Counted from the stretch's first letter, positions 1 through 8,845 are shown. The stretch: DNA of 46,948 nucleotides from CAZCBJ01 sp964496705 (GCA_964496705.1 CAZCBJ010000007.1:1-46948), one strand, 5' to 3'. The notes: generated by a model not told the origin, from the sequence alone. Translations and numbers: made by a program.

Positions 1-1983
1 GTCCTCCCCACGCTGACCAACCAGCCTGACCCGCCAACACCCAGCGAGATTCAAGAAGCCACCGCGCTTCCGCCCAGCCCTAGCCCGGCAGGCCCCACCC
101 TCACCGCCACACCCGATATGCGCTTGAATCCTGAAGACTGGCAGCGATGGCCGGTGGTGCCGGAAATCTCGGCCCGCGCGGTGGAAATTTATCGCCGCGG
201 ACTCGCCAACGGCAATGATCCGACCCATTTTTCGGTGGTTGGCGACTGCCAATCGATCCCGGGCGTGTTTCTTGGCGATTATGACACTCGCAATTACTCC
301 CTGTCTGCGCCTTATTTACCGCTGCAGGAAAGCATTGACCAATTCAAAGGCTCATTCATCCGCGAAGGGATGGCGGTGCGCGGTGGTTTCACCGCTGCCA
401 GTCTACTCTCACCCATCCAAGCCGAACCGAAATTCTGTAAGCCAGGCGAAACCCCGCTGACCTGCGAATTCAGGCTGCACAAGCCCTCCATCCTGATCAT
501 CAGTCTGGAAACCTGGGCAGACCCCAAGACGGTGGAGCGTTACGAGGATTACCTGCGCAAGATCATCGAGCGGGCAATAGACCAGGGTGCGCTGCCGCTG
601 CTGGGCACCAAGGCGGATGTGGCTGAGGTGGGCAAAGGACGGCATGTGATCAACCCGATCATCGCCAAACTGGCCTATGAATATGACCTGCCGATGTGGA
701 ACTTCTGGCGCGCGGCGCAAGGACTGCCCAACGGTGGGATTGACCCTGAGCGGGATGGATTTCATTTGACCAAAGACGGTTGGCGGTTGAAGAGCTTTGT
801 GGCGCTGATGGCGCTGGACACAGCCTGGCGCGCCGGCAATCAAGCAGCGGACAGCTCTGCGTTGCAGCCCAGCCAGACGCCCACCCCCAGCGCCACCCCT
901 GCCCCGGCGCTGGCCGCCCGGCCGGCTTTCTGCAAGGACAACCCCGAGTGCGTCCTGTTCGGCATGATGGAGTCGCTGGACGGCGAGCTGCGTTACCGCG
1001 GCGTGTACTGGTTCGACCTGACCTCGCAGCGCGCATCACTCGCCGCCCCGGCCGGCACCAACCTGCAGCATCTTTCTCCAGACGGTCAATGGCTGCTGGT
1101 CAACCAGGACCAACGCCTGATCCTGGTCAAACGGGACGGCACACATTCCGTGACGATCAGCGAGAAATTCTTCGATATGAGCAAACAGGGCGCTCTTTTT
1201 TTGAAAGACGGGCGCAGGGTGGCCTGGATTGGCGCCGATACAGGTGGGAATGCGCTGTACCTATACGACATGCAATCCAGCACCAACACCTCCATCACAC
1301 GCCCTGGCGAATCTCCCATCGTGCTCTTCCCTTCCCCTGACCTGCAGCGTATCTACTGGCAGCAGGGGAGCTGCTCGGGTCGGGCGGTCTGCCAGCCGCA
1401 GCGCGTGTGGTTCTCACCGCTGGACGGCAGCCCGGCATCCGCCTGGGACGGGGTCGTCCAGCCGGTCTTCGCCAACGACGGCATCCAGTTTGCCTTCATG
1501 GACCCGCAATACGACGCGCTGGAGGATATCGCCCACAATGATAAACTGATCATCGAGCGCATCCCCGAACGACTGCCATCGCGCCGCCTGTTCGTCTTCC
1601 CACCCTCCGAGGGTTACAAAGTGCGCAACCGGCTGGTGAATTACACCTTCTCGCCGGATTCCGGCAAGATATTCGCCTTCATTGACGACCACAGCGCCTA
1701 TTTTGAGAAATCGCTGGTGCTGCACACCTACGTGATCACCCTGGACAATTCCTGGCTGTGGGAATATCAACGCATGACCGGCGATTTGCCCCAGGCAGTG
1801 TGGGCGCCCGACAGCCGTTGGCTGCTGCTGCTGACCACCCAGCCGGTGAAGAGTGGTGGATTCCGGGTCAATTTCCAACTGCTGGACACGTTGACCAGCC
1901 AGGCAAGCGTGTTGGAGCAGAGCCAGGACCTGTTCAGCGATCACTTCCTCTACATCACCAACATCTTCTGGCCACCGCCGTAA
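1..1983 (+). CDS. SGNH-hydrolase-like secreted protein with C-terminal propeller-like region (5' end outside window)
   Basis: The frame is open from the first base of the window, so the gene begins upstream; the first ATG (118) is only an internal methionine. The first 40 codons encode a Pro/Thr/Ser-rich linker like those in the neighbouring exported proteins. Next comes a stretch resembling an SGNH/GDSL esterase: VVGDCQS stands where block I (GDS) is expected, and a DGFHLTKDGWR block V supplies the Asp-x-His pair near residue 220 counted from the ATG. A second Pro/Thr linker follows, then about 330 residues with repeated strand-rich SPDGQWLL-like units typical of TolB/WD-type propellers. It probably acts outside the cell. 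The esterase assignment is by motif only, and block I is unusual (Cys-Gln before Ser). The substrate is unknown. Confidence 0.6.
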   Translation, partial: VLPTLTNQPDPPTPSEIQEATALPPSPSPAGPTLTATPDMRLNPEDWQRWPVVPEISARAVEIYRRGLANGNDPTHFSVVGDCQSIPGVFLGDYDTRNYSLSAPYLPLQESIDQFKGSFIREGMAVRGGFTAASLLSPIQAEPKFCKPGETPLTCEFRLHKPSILIISLETWADPKTVERYEDYLRKIIERAIDQGALPLLGTKADVAEVGKGRHVINPIIAKLAYEYDLPMWNFWRAAQGLPNGGIDPERDGFHLTKDGWRLKSFVALMALDTAWRAGNQAADSSALQPSQTPTPSATPAPALAARPAFCKDNPECVLFGMMESLDGELRYRGVYWFDLTSQRASLAAPAGTNLQHLSPDGQWLLVNQDQRLILVKRDGTHSVTISEKFFDMSKQGALFLKDGRRVAWIGADTGGNALYLYDMQSSTNTSITRPGESPIVLFPSPDLQRIYWQQGSCSGRAVCQPQRVWFSPLDGSPASAWDGVVQPVFANDGIQFAFMDPQYDALEDIAHNDKLIIERIPERLPSRRLFVFPPSEGYKVRNRLVNYTFSPDSGKIFAFIDDHSAYFEKSLVLHTYVITLDNSWLWEYQRMTGDLPQAVWAPDSRWLLLLTTQPVKSGGFRVNFQLLDTLTSQASVLEQSQDLFSDHFLYITNIFWPPP

Positions 1984-2095
1984 TCATTGAAACATCTCTC
2001 AACCAAGTCTGGCGGATCATTCGAGGATGGTTCTGAATAATTAGCCCATCCGGTCAAAAGACGGGTAGAATTGGAGTCAAAGAGACCCATTCCCA

Positions 2096-3520
2096 ATGAA
2101 TAATCTCTCCGGACTCAAGGCATGGTGTGCAGCGGTCATCCTGATCTGCCTGCTGGCCGGCTGCCTGGGTCTACAGACCGCCCCAGCTCCGACCGCAGAG
2201 CAGTCCTCGCCCAGCCCCAGCCCGGCCCGGGGCAGCCCGGCAAGAACGCGAACGGGCGCNNNNNNNNNNAGCAGCCCGACGGTCACGCTGACGCCCACCC
2301 CCGGCCCATTCCCCGACCCCAACCTGCCACCCTGGCAGAATTACCCCGGCCCGCAGAAGACTCCCCCCACCGCCATCCCCTACCCCGATTTTCCCTGGAC
2401 TCTGCCCGATGGGGTGAAGGTGGGGTTGCTGCTTGGTATGGATCAGCCCTCGCCTTTCAAAGGGCGGTCGGATGCCATCCTGCTGGTTTTCTACAACTCC
2501 CGCACTGCCCGCGCCAGCCTGATCTCCATTCCTCCGGACCTGTTTGTCTACCTGCCGGGCATCACCATGCAACGCCTGAACACCGCCTACGCTCTGGGCG
2601 GGATGCAGTTGGTGCGACAGGCGGTTGAATACAACTTCGGCTTGCGCCTGGATTCCTGGGCGGTTTTCCACATGGACGATTTCACCCGCATAGTGGACGC
2701 GCTGGGAGGCGTGCCGGTGGAGGTGACGCAGGCCATCCTGGATCAATGCGGCAGCCTGCCCAAGGGGTCAAAAATGATGGATGGGCAGGTGGCGCTGTGC
2801 TATTCCCGGCTGCGCAGGGGAACCGACGAGGGCGGTCGCAACATTCGTCAGCTCGAGGTGGCGCGGCAAATCTTCCTGCGCATGGCGCGCGGCGGCAACC
2901 TGGTCCGGCTGCCGTCCTTCTATGATGCCTTCCGGCAAAATGTGGATAGCAACCTGGCATTGGATGACCTGCTGGGGCTGGTTCCGCTGGCGGTGCGCCT
3001 GGCCGACACGGGGCGCATCGCGATCTATTATCTGGGTGAGGATGAGCTCAGGCTGTGGGAAATACCAGACGATCCGCTGCGCACCAGCGTGTTCCTGCCG
3101 CAGCGCAAAGCCATCCGCGCTGTATTGCAGGACGCAGTGGAATTTGTGCTGGAGGACGCGCCGTTTAGTGAGTTGCTGGCGACCCTCGAATACCAGATGA
3201 CCATCTCCCCCACCATCACCCCGACTGACACGCGCACCGCGACCCCGCGCCCGACCATCACCAAAACCCGCACCATCACCCTGACGCGCACCGCCACCAT
3301 CACCCGCACGGTCACCAAAACCAGAACCGTGACGAAAACCGGGACGATCACCAAGACCCCGACCCCCACGCTCACGCGCACACCCACCCGCACGCGCCTG
3401 CCCGCGCGGACGCCGACGCCCACCCTAAGCCCGACATCAACAGCCACCGAAACGGTTACCTCGTCGCCCACCGCCAGTGAAACCCCCACCGAGACCGCTT
3501 CTGCCACCACAAATCCGTGA
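2096..3520 (+). CDS. LytR-CpsA-Psr (LCP) family lipoprotein with Thr-rich tail
   Basis: LCP proteins transfer lipid-linked glycopolymers to peptidoglycan at the outer face of the membrane. The N-terminus is a lipoprotein signal with lipobox LLAGC (Cys23). A Pro/Thr linker containing a 10-N gap follows, then the LCP domain from about residue 105 to 290. Recognisable blocks are GRSDAILL, SIPPDLFV, RLNTAYALGG and YSRLRRGTDEGGRNIRQLEV. The usual SIPRD arginine is Pro here, a departure from a conserved phosphate-binding position. The last 100 residues are a Thr/Arg/Lys-rich repeat, presumably wall-spanning or attached to a glycan. The frame is the same on both sides of the N run, but the true gap length is not known. 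The start at 2096 is fixed by the signal peptide. Confidence 0.8.
   Translation: MNNLSGLKAWCAAVILICLLAGCLGLQTAPAPTAEQSSPSPSPARGSPARTRTGXXXXSSPTVTLTPTPGPFPDPNLPPWQNYPGPQKTPPTAIPYPDFPWTLPDGVKVGLLLGMDQPSPFKGRSDAILLVFYNSRTARASLISIPPDLFVYLPGITMQRLNTAYALGGMQLVRQAVEYNFGLRLDSWAVFHMDDFTRIVDALGGVPVEVTQAILDQCGSLPKGSKMMDGQVALCYSRLRRGTDEGGRNIRQLEVARQIFLRMARGGNLVRLPSFYDAFRQNVDSNLALDDLLGLVPLAVRLADTGRIAIYYLGEDELRLWEIPDDPLRTSVFLPQRKAIRAVLQDAVEFVLEDAPFSELLATLEYQMTISPTITPTDTRTATPRPTITKTRTITLTRTATITRTVTKTRTVTKTGTITKTPTPTLTRTPTRTRLPARTPTPTLSPTSTATETVTSSPTASETPTETASATTNP
2260..2269. other. Assembly gap (10 N) inside the LCP gene
   Basis: Ten N bases interrupt a GC-rich Pro/Thr-coding linker. Ten is a common placeholder size, so the real missing length may differ; the flanking frames agree with a gap of 10 plus a multiple of 3. 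Confidence 0.95.
3226..3510 (+). repeat. Degenerate Thr-rich coding repeat in the LCP protein tail
   Basis: About 95 codons encode imperfect repeats of the type T-x-T-x-T-R-T, with ACC/ACG Thr codons alternating with Arg, Lys, Ile or Pro codons. The C-terminal part becomes Ser/Thr/Pro/Glu-rich. Such tails are usually extended, possibly O-glycosylated, spacers. Length variation by slippage is likely in this stretch. Confidence 0.75.
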
Positions 3521-3589
3521 TTTGGCAGTATGATTCATCATCCAGCCCGGCTGATCCCATGAAGCCAACCTGACAACGGAGGAAACCAA

Positions 3590-4090
3590 ATGAAATGCCC
3601 TTATTGCAGCGCAGATGTGAAAGCAGACGCCAGGAAATGTCCCAGCTGCGGCGGCCCGCTGGACAAGATCAGCCCTGGAGTAGCGCAGGCCGAGTCCATC
3701 CCCGAAGCCTTCCCAAACGCTGAACCCTCGCCGCCCGTCAAACCGCCCGAACCCAAGCCCGAACCCAGCGCGGCGGCTGAGCCGCAACCTGCCGTCGAGA
3801 TTCTGCAGCCCGCCGCGCCCAGCGCTCCGGCATTTGCCATCCCTTCCGATCGTTCCGTGCTGGCCATCGCCTCCATCGCGCTGGGTGTGTTCAGCCTGCT
3901 GTTTTCTTGCGTGCCGTTCTGCGGCGTGCCCCTGGCCATCATCGGGTTGGTGCTGGGCATCATGGGTCTAAAAACCAAAATGCGCGCCTGGTCGTACGGC
4001 GGCATCGCGCTGAATGCCCTCGGCATCCTCATCGCCGTGCTGTACATTGCCGGGATCGCAGCGCTGGTGGTGTTCGGCAACACCCAATAG
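3590..4090 (+). CDS. Zinc-ribbon membrane protein (DUF4190-like)
   Basis: This 166-residue protein begins with a zinc ribbon made of two CxxC pairs (KCPYCS and KCPSCGG, residues 2-21). A Pro/Glu/Ala-rich linker of about 50 residues follows, then two hydrophobic segments around residues 88-160 separated by a short cytosolic-type loop containing KTKMRAW. The arrangement is typical of small bacterial DUF4190-type membrane proteins of unknown role. The start is supported by the GGAGG at about 3579. It lies between envelope genes and may share their transcription. Confidence 0.75.
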   Translation: MKCPYCSADVKADARKCPSCGGPLDKISPGVAQAESIPEAFPNAEPSPPVKPPEPKPEPSAAAEPQPAVEILQPAAPSAPAFAIPSDRSVLAIASIALGVFSLLFSCVPFCGVPLAIIGLVLGIMGLKTKMRAWSYGGIALNALGILIAVLYIAGIAALVVFGNTQ

Positions 4091-4190
4091 GAGATCGCCG
4101 GGACTCGCATGAAGGTTGTCAATCCAGATTCCTGCGAGATTAATCCGACCCTTTGAAAGACGGACAGGCATACCAATCATCGGAGGAAAT

Positions 4191-4700
4191 ATGCAAAATC
4201 GAGGAGCTGTTTATGTTGCCATCCTGTTGATCGTCGGCGGCGCGTTGTTGCTGGCGATCAACCTGGCCCCACGCCTGACCATCGCCAACACCTGGCCGGT
4301 TATTTTTTATATCCTCTCAGCCGCGTTCTTCCTGCCGCCCATTCTATGGCCGGAGAAGCGCCGCGGCCTGTCTGGATTGATCATCCCCGCCTCCATCCTG
4401 TTGACCCTGGGGATCCTTTTTTCCTACAACGTGGGGACTCGCGACTGGTCAGCCTGGGCATTCGCCTGGGTGTTGATTGTAGCGGGGGTCGGCATGGGTC
4501 TGGCGCTGGCTTCGGCCTATGGCAGGTGGAGTTCAACCACCACCTGGGTGGGAGTGTGGATGCTGCTGGGCAGCCTGGTGTTCTTTGCCCTTTTTGCGGG
4601 CATCTTCGGCAGTCCGCTATTGAAAATCGTGAGTCCCATCCTGCTGCTGTTGGCAGGGATCATCCTGCTGTTGCGCGGGATCATGATACGACGTGCTTGA
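4191..4700 (+). CDS. Small multi-spanning membrane protein of unknown function
   Basis: Starting at 4191 gives 169 residues and about five or six hydrophobic helices with few charged loops. This ATG was chosen over an earlier in-frame ATG at 4116 because GGAGG sits just before it, and because the extra N-terminal residues from 4116 are polar and unlike a membrane segment. It resembles small predicted membrane proteins (DUF5668-like organisation) but no catalytic motif is visible. Its last 8 bp overlap the GTG start of the acetyltransferase gene, so the two are probably translationally coupled. Confidence 0.7.
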   Translation: MQNRGAVYVAILLIVGGALLLAINLAPRLTIANTWPVIFYILSAAFFLPPILWPEKRRGLSGLIIPASILLTLGILFSYNVGTRDWSAWAFAWVLIVAGVGMGLALASAYGRWSSTTTWVGVWMLLGSLVFFALFAGIFGSPLLKIVSPILLLLAGIILLLRGIMIRRA

Positions 4701-5247
4701 GATACGAACACTGGCGGAACTGGATGAAAACGCCTTCCGCCGGATCATGCTAACCGGCTACACTTCGACCCAGAAATACGCGATTCACAAGAGTGAAAAT
4801 GAGCGCGCCGCAGCCATCACGCTGGAGCTGGTGGAGTTGGATCAGCCGTATGCAAAGGACTTCAGCCCCACCGAGGAAGATGTGCAACATTACCATGCGG
4901 TGGTCAAACTGGGCTGGAGTCTGGGCGCTTTTCTAGATGGCTATATGGTTGCGGTGGCTATCGCAGAACCGCGATATTGGAACCATACGCTGTGGGTGTG
5001 GGAATTTCACGTCGAAAAAGCCCACCGCGGTCACAATGTTGGGCGGCAATTGATGGATGCGCTGGCTGAGCGGGCGCGCGAGGGTGGGCTGCGCGCGCTG
5101 ATCTGCGAAACGCAGAGCACCAACCTGCCGGCCATCCGTTTCTACCGCCGGGTCGGTTTCGCCATCGAGGGAATTGACATCTCCTATTACACCAACCAGG
5201 ATTACCCGGACGGCGAGATGGCCATCTTCATGAAACGCAGGGTATGA
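4693..5247 (+). CDS. GNAT-family N-acetyltransferase
   Basis: 184 residues. The acetyl-CoA binding motif A is seen as HVEKAHRGHNVGRQLMDAL around residues 105-125, followed by the NLPAIRFYRRVGF motif B typical of GNAT enzymes. The layout (a substrate-side N-terminal half, then WEFHVEK) recalls streptothricin-type acetyltransferases, but the substrate cannot be read from sequence. The start is GTG, overlapping the previous gene by 8 bp, which argues for coupling. Cytoplasmic, no signal peptide. Confidence 0.8.
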   Translation: MLEIRTLAELDENAFRRIMLTGYTSTQKYAIHKSENERAAAITLELVELDQPYAKDFSPTEEDVQHYHAVVKLGWSLGAFLDGYMVAVAIAEPRYWNHTLWVWEFHVEKAHRGHNVGRQLMDALAERAREGGLRALICETQSTNLPAIRFYRRVGFAIEGIDISYYTNQDYPDGEMAIFMKRRV

Positions 5248-5288
5248 GTCGCCCGCAAGCAAACTGCAAGCGCGAAGGCCGAAATTTT

Positions 5289-5306
5289 ATGCTACACTTA
5301 TAGCAT
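5289..5306. promoter_or_regulatory. Inverted repeat ATGCTA-N6-TAGCAT upstream of the transglycosylase-like gene
   Basis: A perfect 6+6 bp inverted repeat with a 6 bp spacer lies 55 bp before the start codon at 5361, in a locally AT-richer patch. Size and position fit an operator or a short hairpin in the leader. No regulator is implied by the neighbours. Confidence 0.35.
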
Positions 5307-5360
5307 TGAGCCGCAAATGAACTTGCGGAAGTTAATGGTTGAATTTGCTCTAACCGGGTC

Positions 5361-7196
5361 ATGAAAAAAACGCTCACAGTGGGACTGGTAATTTTTCTGA
5401 TCGGGTGCTTGTTCACCCAGGTTTTCACTTGGGAACACCCGGTGAATGCGGCTGCGGTGCTGCCAACCCCGTTGCCCAAGAAACGCATCCAGACCATTGA
5501 CACCGGCTACACCCGCTATGCCTGGTGGCTGATCCGCTGGTCCACCAATCAAGTGGTCTGCCAGATTTTTGTGGACCATCCCACCCAGCCGTCCAGCACC
5601 GAAATCTACAAACAGTGCGGCAAGGATATTCACGAAGATTGGTACGACACCACCGCCTGTACACAATCCAACTCGCAGGACAACAATCAGTGCCAGGGAA
5701 TGTACCTGCACCTGGCGGGCATTGACGAGAGTAAGCGCAAGGTGGATGTGGAACTGCCCAAACCAGCCGTATGGCTGAGCCTGGTTAACTGCAACCCAGA
5801 CCCTCTGAAGCACGCCTGCACCACCTTCCCCAGCCTGCTGTTGGAAGGCGAAGAGCCGCTGCCCAACGAAACCATCATCCAGATTCAAGGCAGTGTCTAT
5901 GGGCAGCCCTTCACTTGTCCCGGCGGGTTGTGCACCCTGCCGCTCAAGCCGACCGGATCGCAGGGCACGCTGCTTGAATTCTGGGCCGATTCCAGCCTGG
6001 GCGACGCAACCGATTTGTACAGCGGGTTGCTGCGCGTGGTGCCATGGGGCGATTTCGCCAACCCGGATGACAAGAACACCGATCAGCGCCTGTGGTATGT
6101 GGACGTGCTCTCCTCGCAATGGAAGGGAAGCGGAGTGGATGCCTGCGCAGCGAGCTGGCAGGTGTTCCCCGACATTGGCGGTCCGCCGGAATGGCTGAGC
6201 ACACCGGAGGAAGTGGCCGATCTGCAATCATCTTATTCCTATTATTTACTGGCCGGGGCGTTGATCAAGCACGGCATCGTGGATGCCAGCGCGTGCGACA
6301 AAGGCGGGCTGGAAACAGGCGTGATCCCCAACAACTGCGGCGCAGAAAAAGCGCGCGACAAGGTCATGGAGTGGCAAAACCTGTTCGACGCTGAAATCCT
6401 GACCACATCCCGCTCCACAGGTATCCCCGCCTTCTTGATCAAGAACGTCTTCAGCCGCGAAAGCCAGTTCTGGCCGGGTGTGATGATGGATGAAAAAGAA
6501 ATCGGTCTGGGGCAATTGACCGAAAAGGGCGCCGAAACCGTCCTGCTGTGGAACCCCCACTTCTTTGCCCAGTTCTGCCCGCTGGTACTGGACAAGAGCG
6601 TCTGCGAGCTGGGTTTTGGCAACCTGAAAAGCGACACCCGGGCGCTGCTGCAAGGCGCGCTGGTCAGCAAGGTGAACGCGCAGTGTGCAGATTGCCCCAG
6701 CGGCATTGACCTGAACAAAGCCAACTACAGCGTGCGCATCTTCGCCGAAACGCTGCGCGCCAACTGTGAGCAGACCGCCCAGTTGATCCGCAATGTGACC
6801 CGCAAGACCCCCGTCCAAGCGAGCAATTATCTCGACCTTTGGCGCTATACGATTCTCAATTACAACGCCGGTCCGGGCTGTCTGGGAAATGCCATGCGCA
6901 AGGGATTGTCGCCCAGCGGGGTACTGGATTGGGAAAAAGTGGCGGGTAATCTGGACCCGGTCTGCCAGGCCGGACTGACTTACCTCGAGGCGGTCAGCTA
7001 CGAAAGCATGCAAGCTTATCTGGATGTCAGCACCCAGACCGCAGCCACGACGCCTTCTACAGCAGCAGCCACGCCCGAGCCCACCGGCACACCCACGCCC
7101 GGGCCTTCGCCCACACCGACGGTATTCTCCGGTTGGGCAGCCACCCCCACACCCTCCAGCGGCGACGGCAACCTGGTGCCTTATCCGCCGCCTTAG
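5361..7196 (+). CDS. Secreted lytic-transglycosylase-like protein
   Basis: 611 residues. The N-terminal hydrophobic signal contains LIGC, a possible lipobox at Cys16, though cleavage after VNAAA is also possible. Residues about 30-330 are Cys-rich, with several closely spaced pairs, and match no domain I recognise. The SLT/goose-lysozyme-like part follows: RESQFWP with the likely catalytic Glu367, then EIGLGQLT, then NYNAGPG at about residue 500. These are the landmarks of peptidoglycan lytic transglycosylases, which cleave MurNAc-GlcNAc bonds to 1,6-anhydro products. The last 60 residues are a Pro/Thr/Ala tail. It converges on the sulfatase gene with 29 bp between stop codons. Confidence 0.75.
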   Translation: MKKTLTVGLVIFLIGCLFTQVFTWEHPVNAAAVLPTPLPKKRIQTIDTGYTRYAWWLIRWSTNQVVCQIFVDHPTQPSSTEIYKQCGKDIHEDWYDTTACTQSNSQDNNQCQGMYLHLAGIDESKRKVDVELPKPAVWLSLVNCNPDPLKHACTTFPSLLLEGEEPLPNETIIQIQGSVYGQPFTCPGGLCTLPLKPTGSQGTLLEFWADSSLGDATDLYSGLLRVVPWGDFANPDDKNTDQRLWYVDVLSSQWKGSGVDACAASWQVFPDIGGPPEWLSTPEEVADLQSSYSYYLLAGALIKHGIVDASACDKGGLETGVIPNNCGAEKARDKVMEWQNLFDAEILTTSRSTGIPAFLIKNVFSRESQFWPGVMMDEKEIGLGQLTEKGAETVLLWNPHFFAQFCPLVLDKSVCELGFGNLKSDTRALLQGALVSKVNAQCADCPSGIDLNKANYSVRIFAETLRANCEQTAQLIRNVTRKTPVQASNYLDLWRYTILNYNAGPGCLGNAMRKGLSPSGVLDWEKVAGNLDPVCQAGLTYLEAVSYESMQAYLDVSTQTAATTPSTAAATPEPTGTPTPGPSPTPTVFSGWAATPTPSSGDGNLVPYPPP

Positions 7197-7225
7197 TCCG
7201 CTCCCCCGCGAACACTAAGCCGGTA

Positions 7226-8620
7226 TCATCCCTTCGACGGCAGACGCGCCCCCACCCGGCTGCGCCAATCGACCAACCTGGCGTGCAGATCAGCCGCCAG
7301 TTGAGGTAATTCCACAGCCAGGTTGTTGCGCTCGCCAGGGTCGTTTGGAAGGTGATATAGTTCGACCCGCTCATCTTCAAAGAACTCGATCAATTTGAAA
7401 TCCCCGGATCGAATCGAGCTGCCCGGCGTGCCGCCCTGGTTGCCGTAGTGAGGATAATGCCAGAAAATATCCTCGCGCTCCCATCCATCCGCACCGAAAA
7501 GCAGCGGCGCGAAGCTGACCCCATCGCAGTGCTGGTCAGGAAGCGGCTCCAATCCGGCCAGCTCCAGAATGGTCGGATAGAAATCGGGGGAGGTCAGCGG
7601 CACAGAGCAGCGGCTGCCTGAGGCAATCCACCCCGGCCAGCGCACCAGCAGCGGTTCGCGCGTGCCACCCTCGTACATCCAGCCCTTTCCCTCGGTCAGC
7701 GGAGCGTTGCAGGTGGGCGAGCCTTCCGCCGTTGCCAGACCGCCGTTGTCCGAAGAGAAAATGACCAGGGTGTCATTCGCCAACCCCTCTTCATCCAGCG
7801 CGGCCAACAGCCTCCCGATGTTCCAATCCAGATTCCAGATCATGGCAGCATAAGCCGGATCGGATTGGATTACCCGCCGGGTGACGCGTTGATGCTGGCG
7901 GTCTTGAGTGGGGAAGGGTTCGCCGGTCACAAAGGGGTTTTGCTGATCAAGTCCCAAGTCGCGCGCCTTTTGCTGAAAACGCGATAGGTCGTCCGCTCTG
8001 ACCTGGATGGGGGTGTGGACGGCATAGTGCCACAGATTCAAAAAGAATGGGCGGTCGCCACGGTCGCGAATCAAGCGGATGGCCTGATCGGTCAACGCAT
8101 CGGTCAGGTATTCGTCGGGACGGCCCTCGGGCAGATGGGGGAGATTCCACGGGCTGAAATAGCCCTGGCGAGGGCTTCCGTAGTGCGAGCCGCCGTAATT
8201 GAGGTCAAAACCATGCTGCAGGGGGCCAAAAGCCTCGCCGCCCAAGTGCCACTTGCCCACATGCCAGGTCTGATAATTTGCCTGATGCAGGGCTGCGGCA
8301 AGGCTGGTCTCTTCCAGCGCCAGATGATCCACATAAGGGGCGTCAACCAGCCGACCGCGCTTGGGGTGAATGTTCAGACCCCAATCGATCCAATCCGTCA
8401 GGCCCAGCCGCGCGGGGTATTTGCCGGTCAACAGGCTGGCACGCGAAGGCGAGCAGACCGGGCAGGCTGCATAGGCGTGGTCGAAACCCATCCCCTGTGA
8501 AGCCAGGCGATCAAGGTGGGGCGTTTCGTAAAACGTGGAACCGTAACAGGCCAGATCGCGCCAGCCAAAATCATCCAGCAGGATGAAAATTATGTTAGGA
8601 CGGGATGCATTGTGCATCAT
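7226..8620 (-). CDS. Type I sulfatase (arylsulfatase family)
   Basis: 464 residues. Metal ligands lie in ILLDDFGW (Asp17/Asp18) and the CSPSR signature has Cys56 for conversion to formylglycine. SSDNGG gives the second metal-binding Asp-Asn pair. The family hydrolyses sulfate esters of sugars or aromatics. There is no signal peptide, so it would act in the cytoplasm, unlike most polysaccharide sulfatases. No maturase (FGE or anSME) is in the window. It lies last in a same-strand run with a GH29 fucosidase and sugar-nucleotide genes, which hints at a sulfated sugar substrate. Two consecutive ATGs (8620, 8617) are possible starts. Confidence 0.88.
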   Translation of the reverse strand: MMHNASRPNIIFILLDDFGWRDLACYGSTFYETPHLDRLASQGMGFDHAYAACPVCSPSRASLLTGKYPARLGLTDWIDWGLNIHPKRGRLVDAPYVDHLALEETSLAAALHQANYQTWHVGKWHLGGEAFGPLQHGFDLNYGGSHYGSPRQGYFSPWNLPHLPEGRPDEYLTDALTDQAIRLIRDRGDRPFFLNLWHYAVHTPIQVRADDLSRFQQKARDLGLDQQNPFVTGEPFPTQDRQHQRVTRRVIQSDPAYAAMIWNLDWNIGRLLAALDEEGLANDTLVIFSSDNGGLATAEGSPTCNAPLTEGKGWMYEGGTREPLLVRWPGWIASGSRCSVPLTSPDFYPTILELAGLEPLPDQHCDGVSFAPLLFGADGWEREDIFWHYPHYGNQGGTPGSSIRSGDFKLIEFFEDERVELYHLPNDPGERNNLAVELPQLAADLHARLVDWRSRVGARLPSKG

Positions 8621-8647
8621 TAACTCAGATTCGTACAGGTAGAATAA

Positions 8648-8829
8648 TTAGCGCCAGATGAAAGCGGCGATCCACAGCGTACCGACAACCAACGAGAGCG
8701 GGGTGATCACCAGCCCTGAGCGAAGGTGATCGTGGCATGGTTGGCGAGCAGCAGCGGGAAACGACCAATCGCCACCCCAACATAGGTGACGGCGACAATG
8801 CTCAGGGTCAGCCAGAAAGTGAGCGGCAC
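8648..8829 (-). pseudogene. Remnant of an SLC13-type permease (N-terminus joined to C-terminus)
   Basis: Two fragments lie on the minus strand in different frames. The first, from a GTG at 8829, encodes an N-terminal membrane segment (FWLTLSIVAVTYVGVAIGR...) typical of SLC13/ArsB-like anion permeases, and runs to about 8725. The second, 8725-8648, encodes a typical C-terminus of the same superfamily (LRSGLVITPLSLVVGTLW..., ending FIWR and a stop). It is comparable to the RSGLPVMLL... ends of the two intact permeases at 13804-16399. The roughly 1.1 kb that should separate these pieces is missing, and the frames differ by a non-multiple of 3. The simplest reading is internal deletion of a full gene that once lay between the mutarotase and sulfatase genes. 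Confidence 0.6.
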
Positions 8830-8845
8830 AGGCGATGATGCGAGT

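Noticed and set aside
2096..2322. Frameshift or pseudogene in the LCP gene at the N run
   Set aside because: The same frame continues on both sides of the 10 N and the LCP domain is complete, so only the gap is missing.
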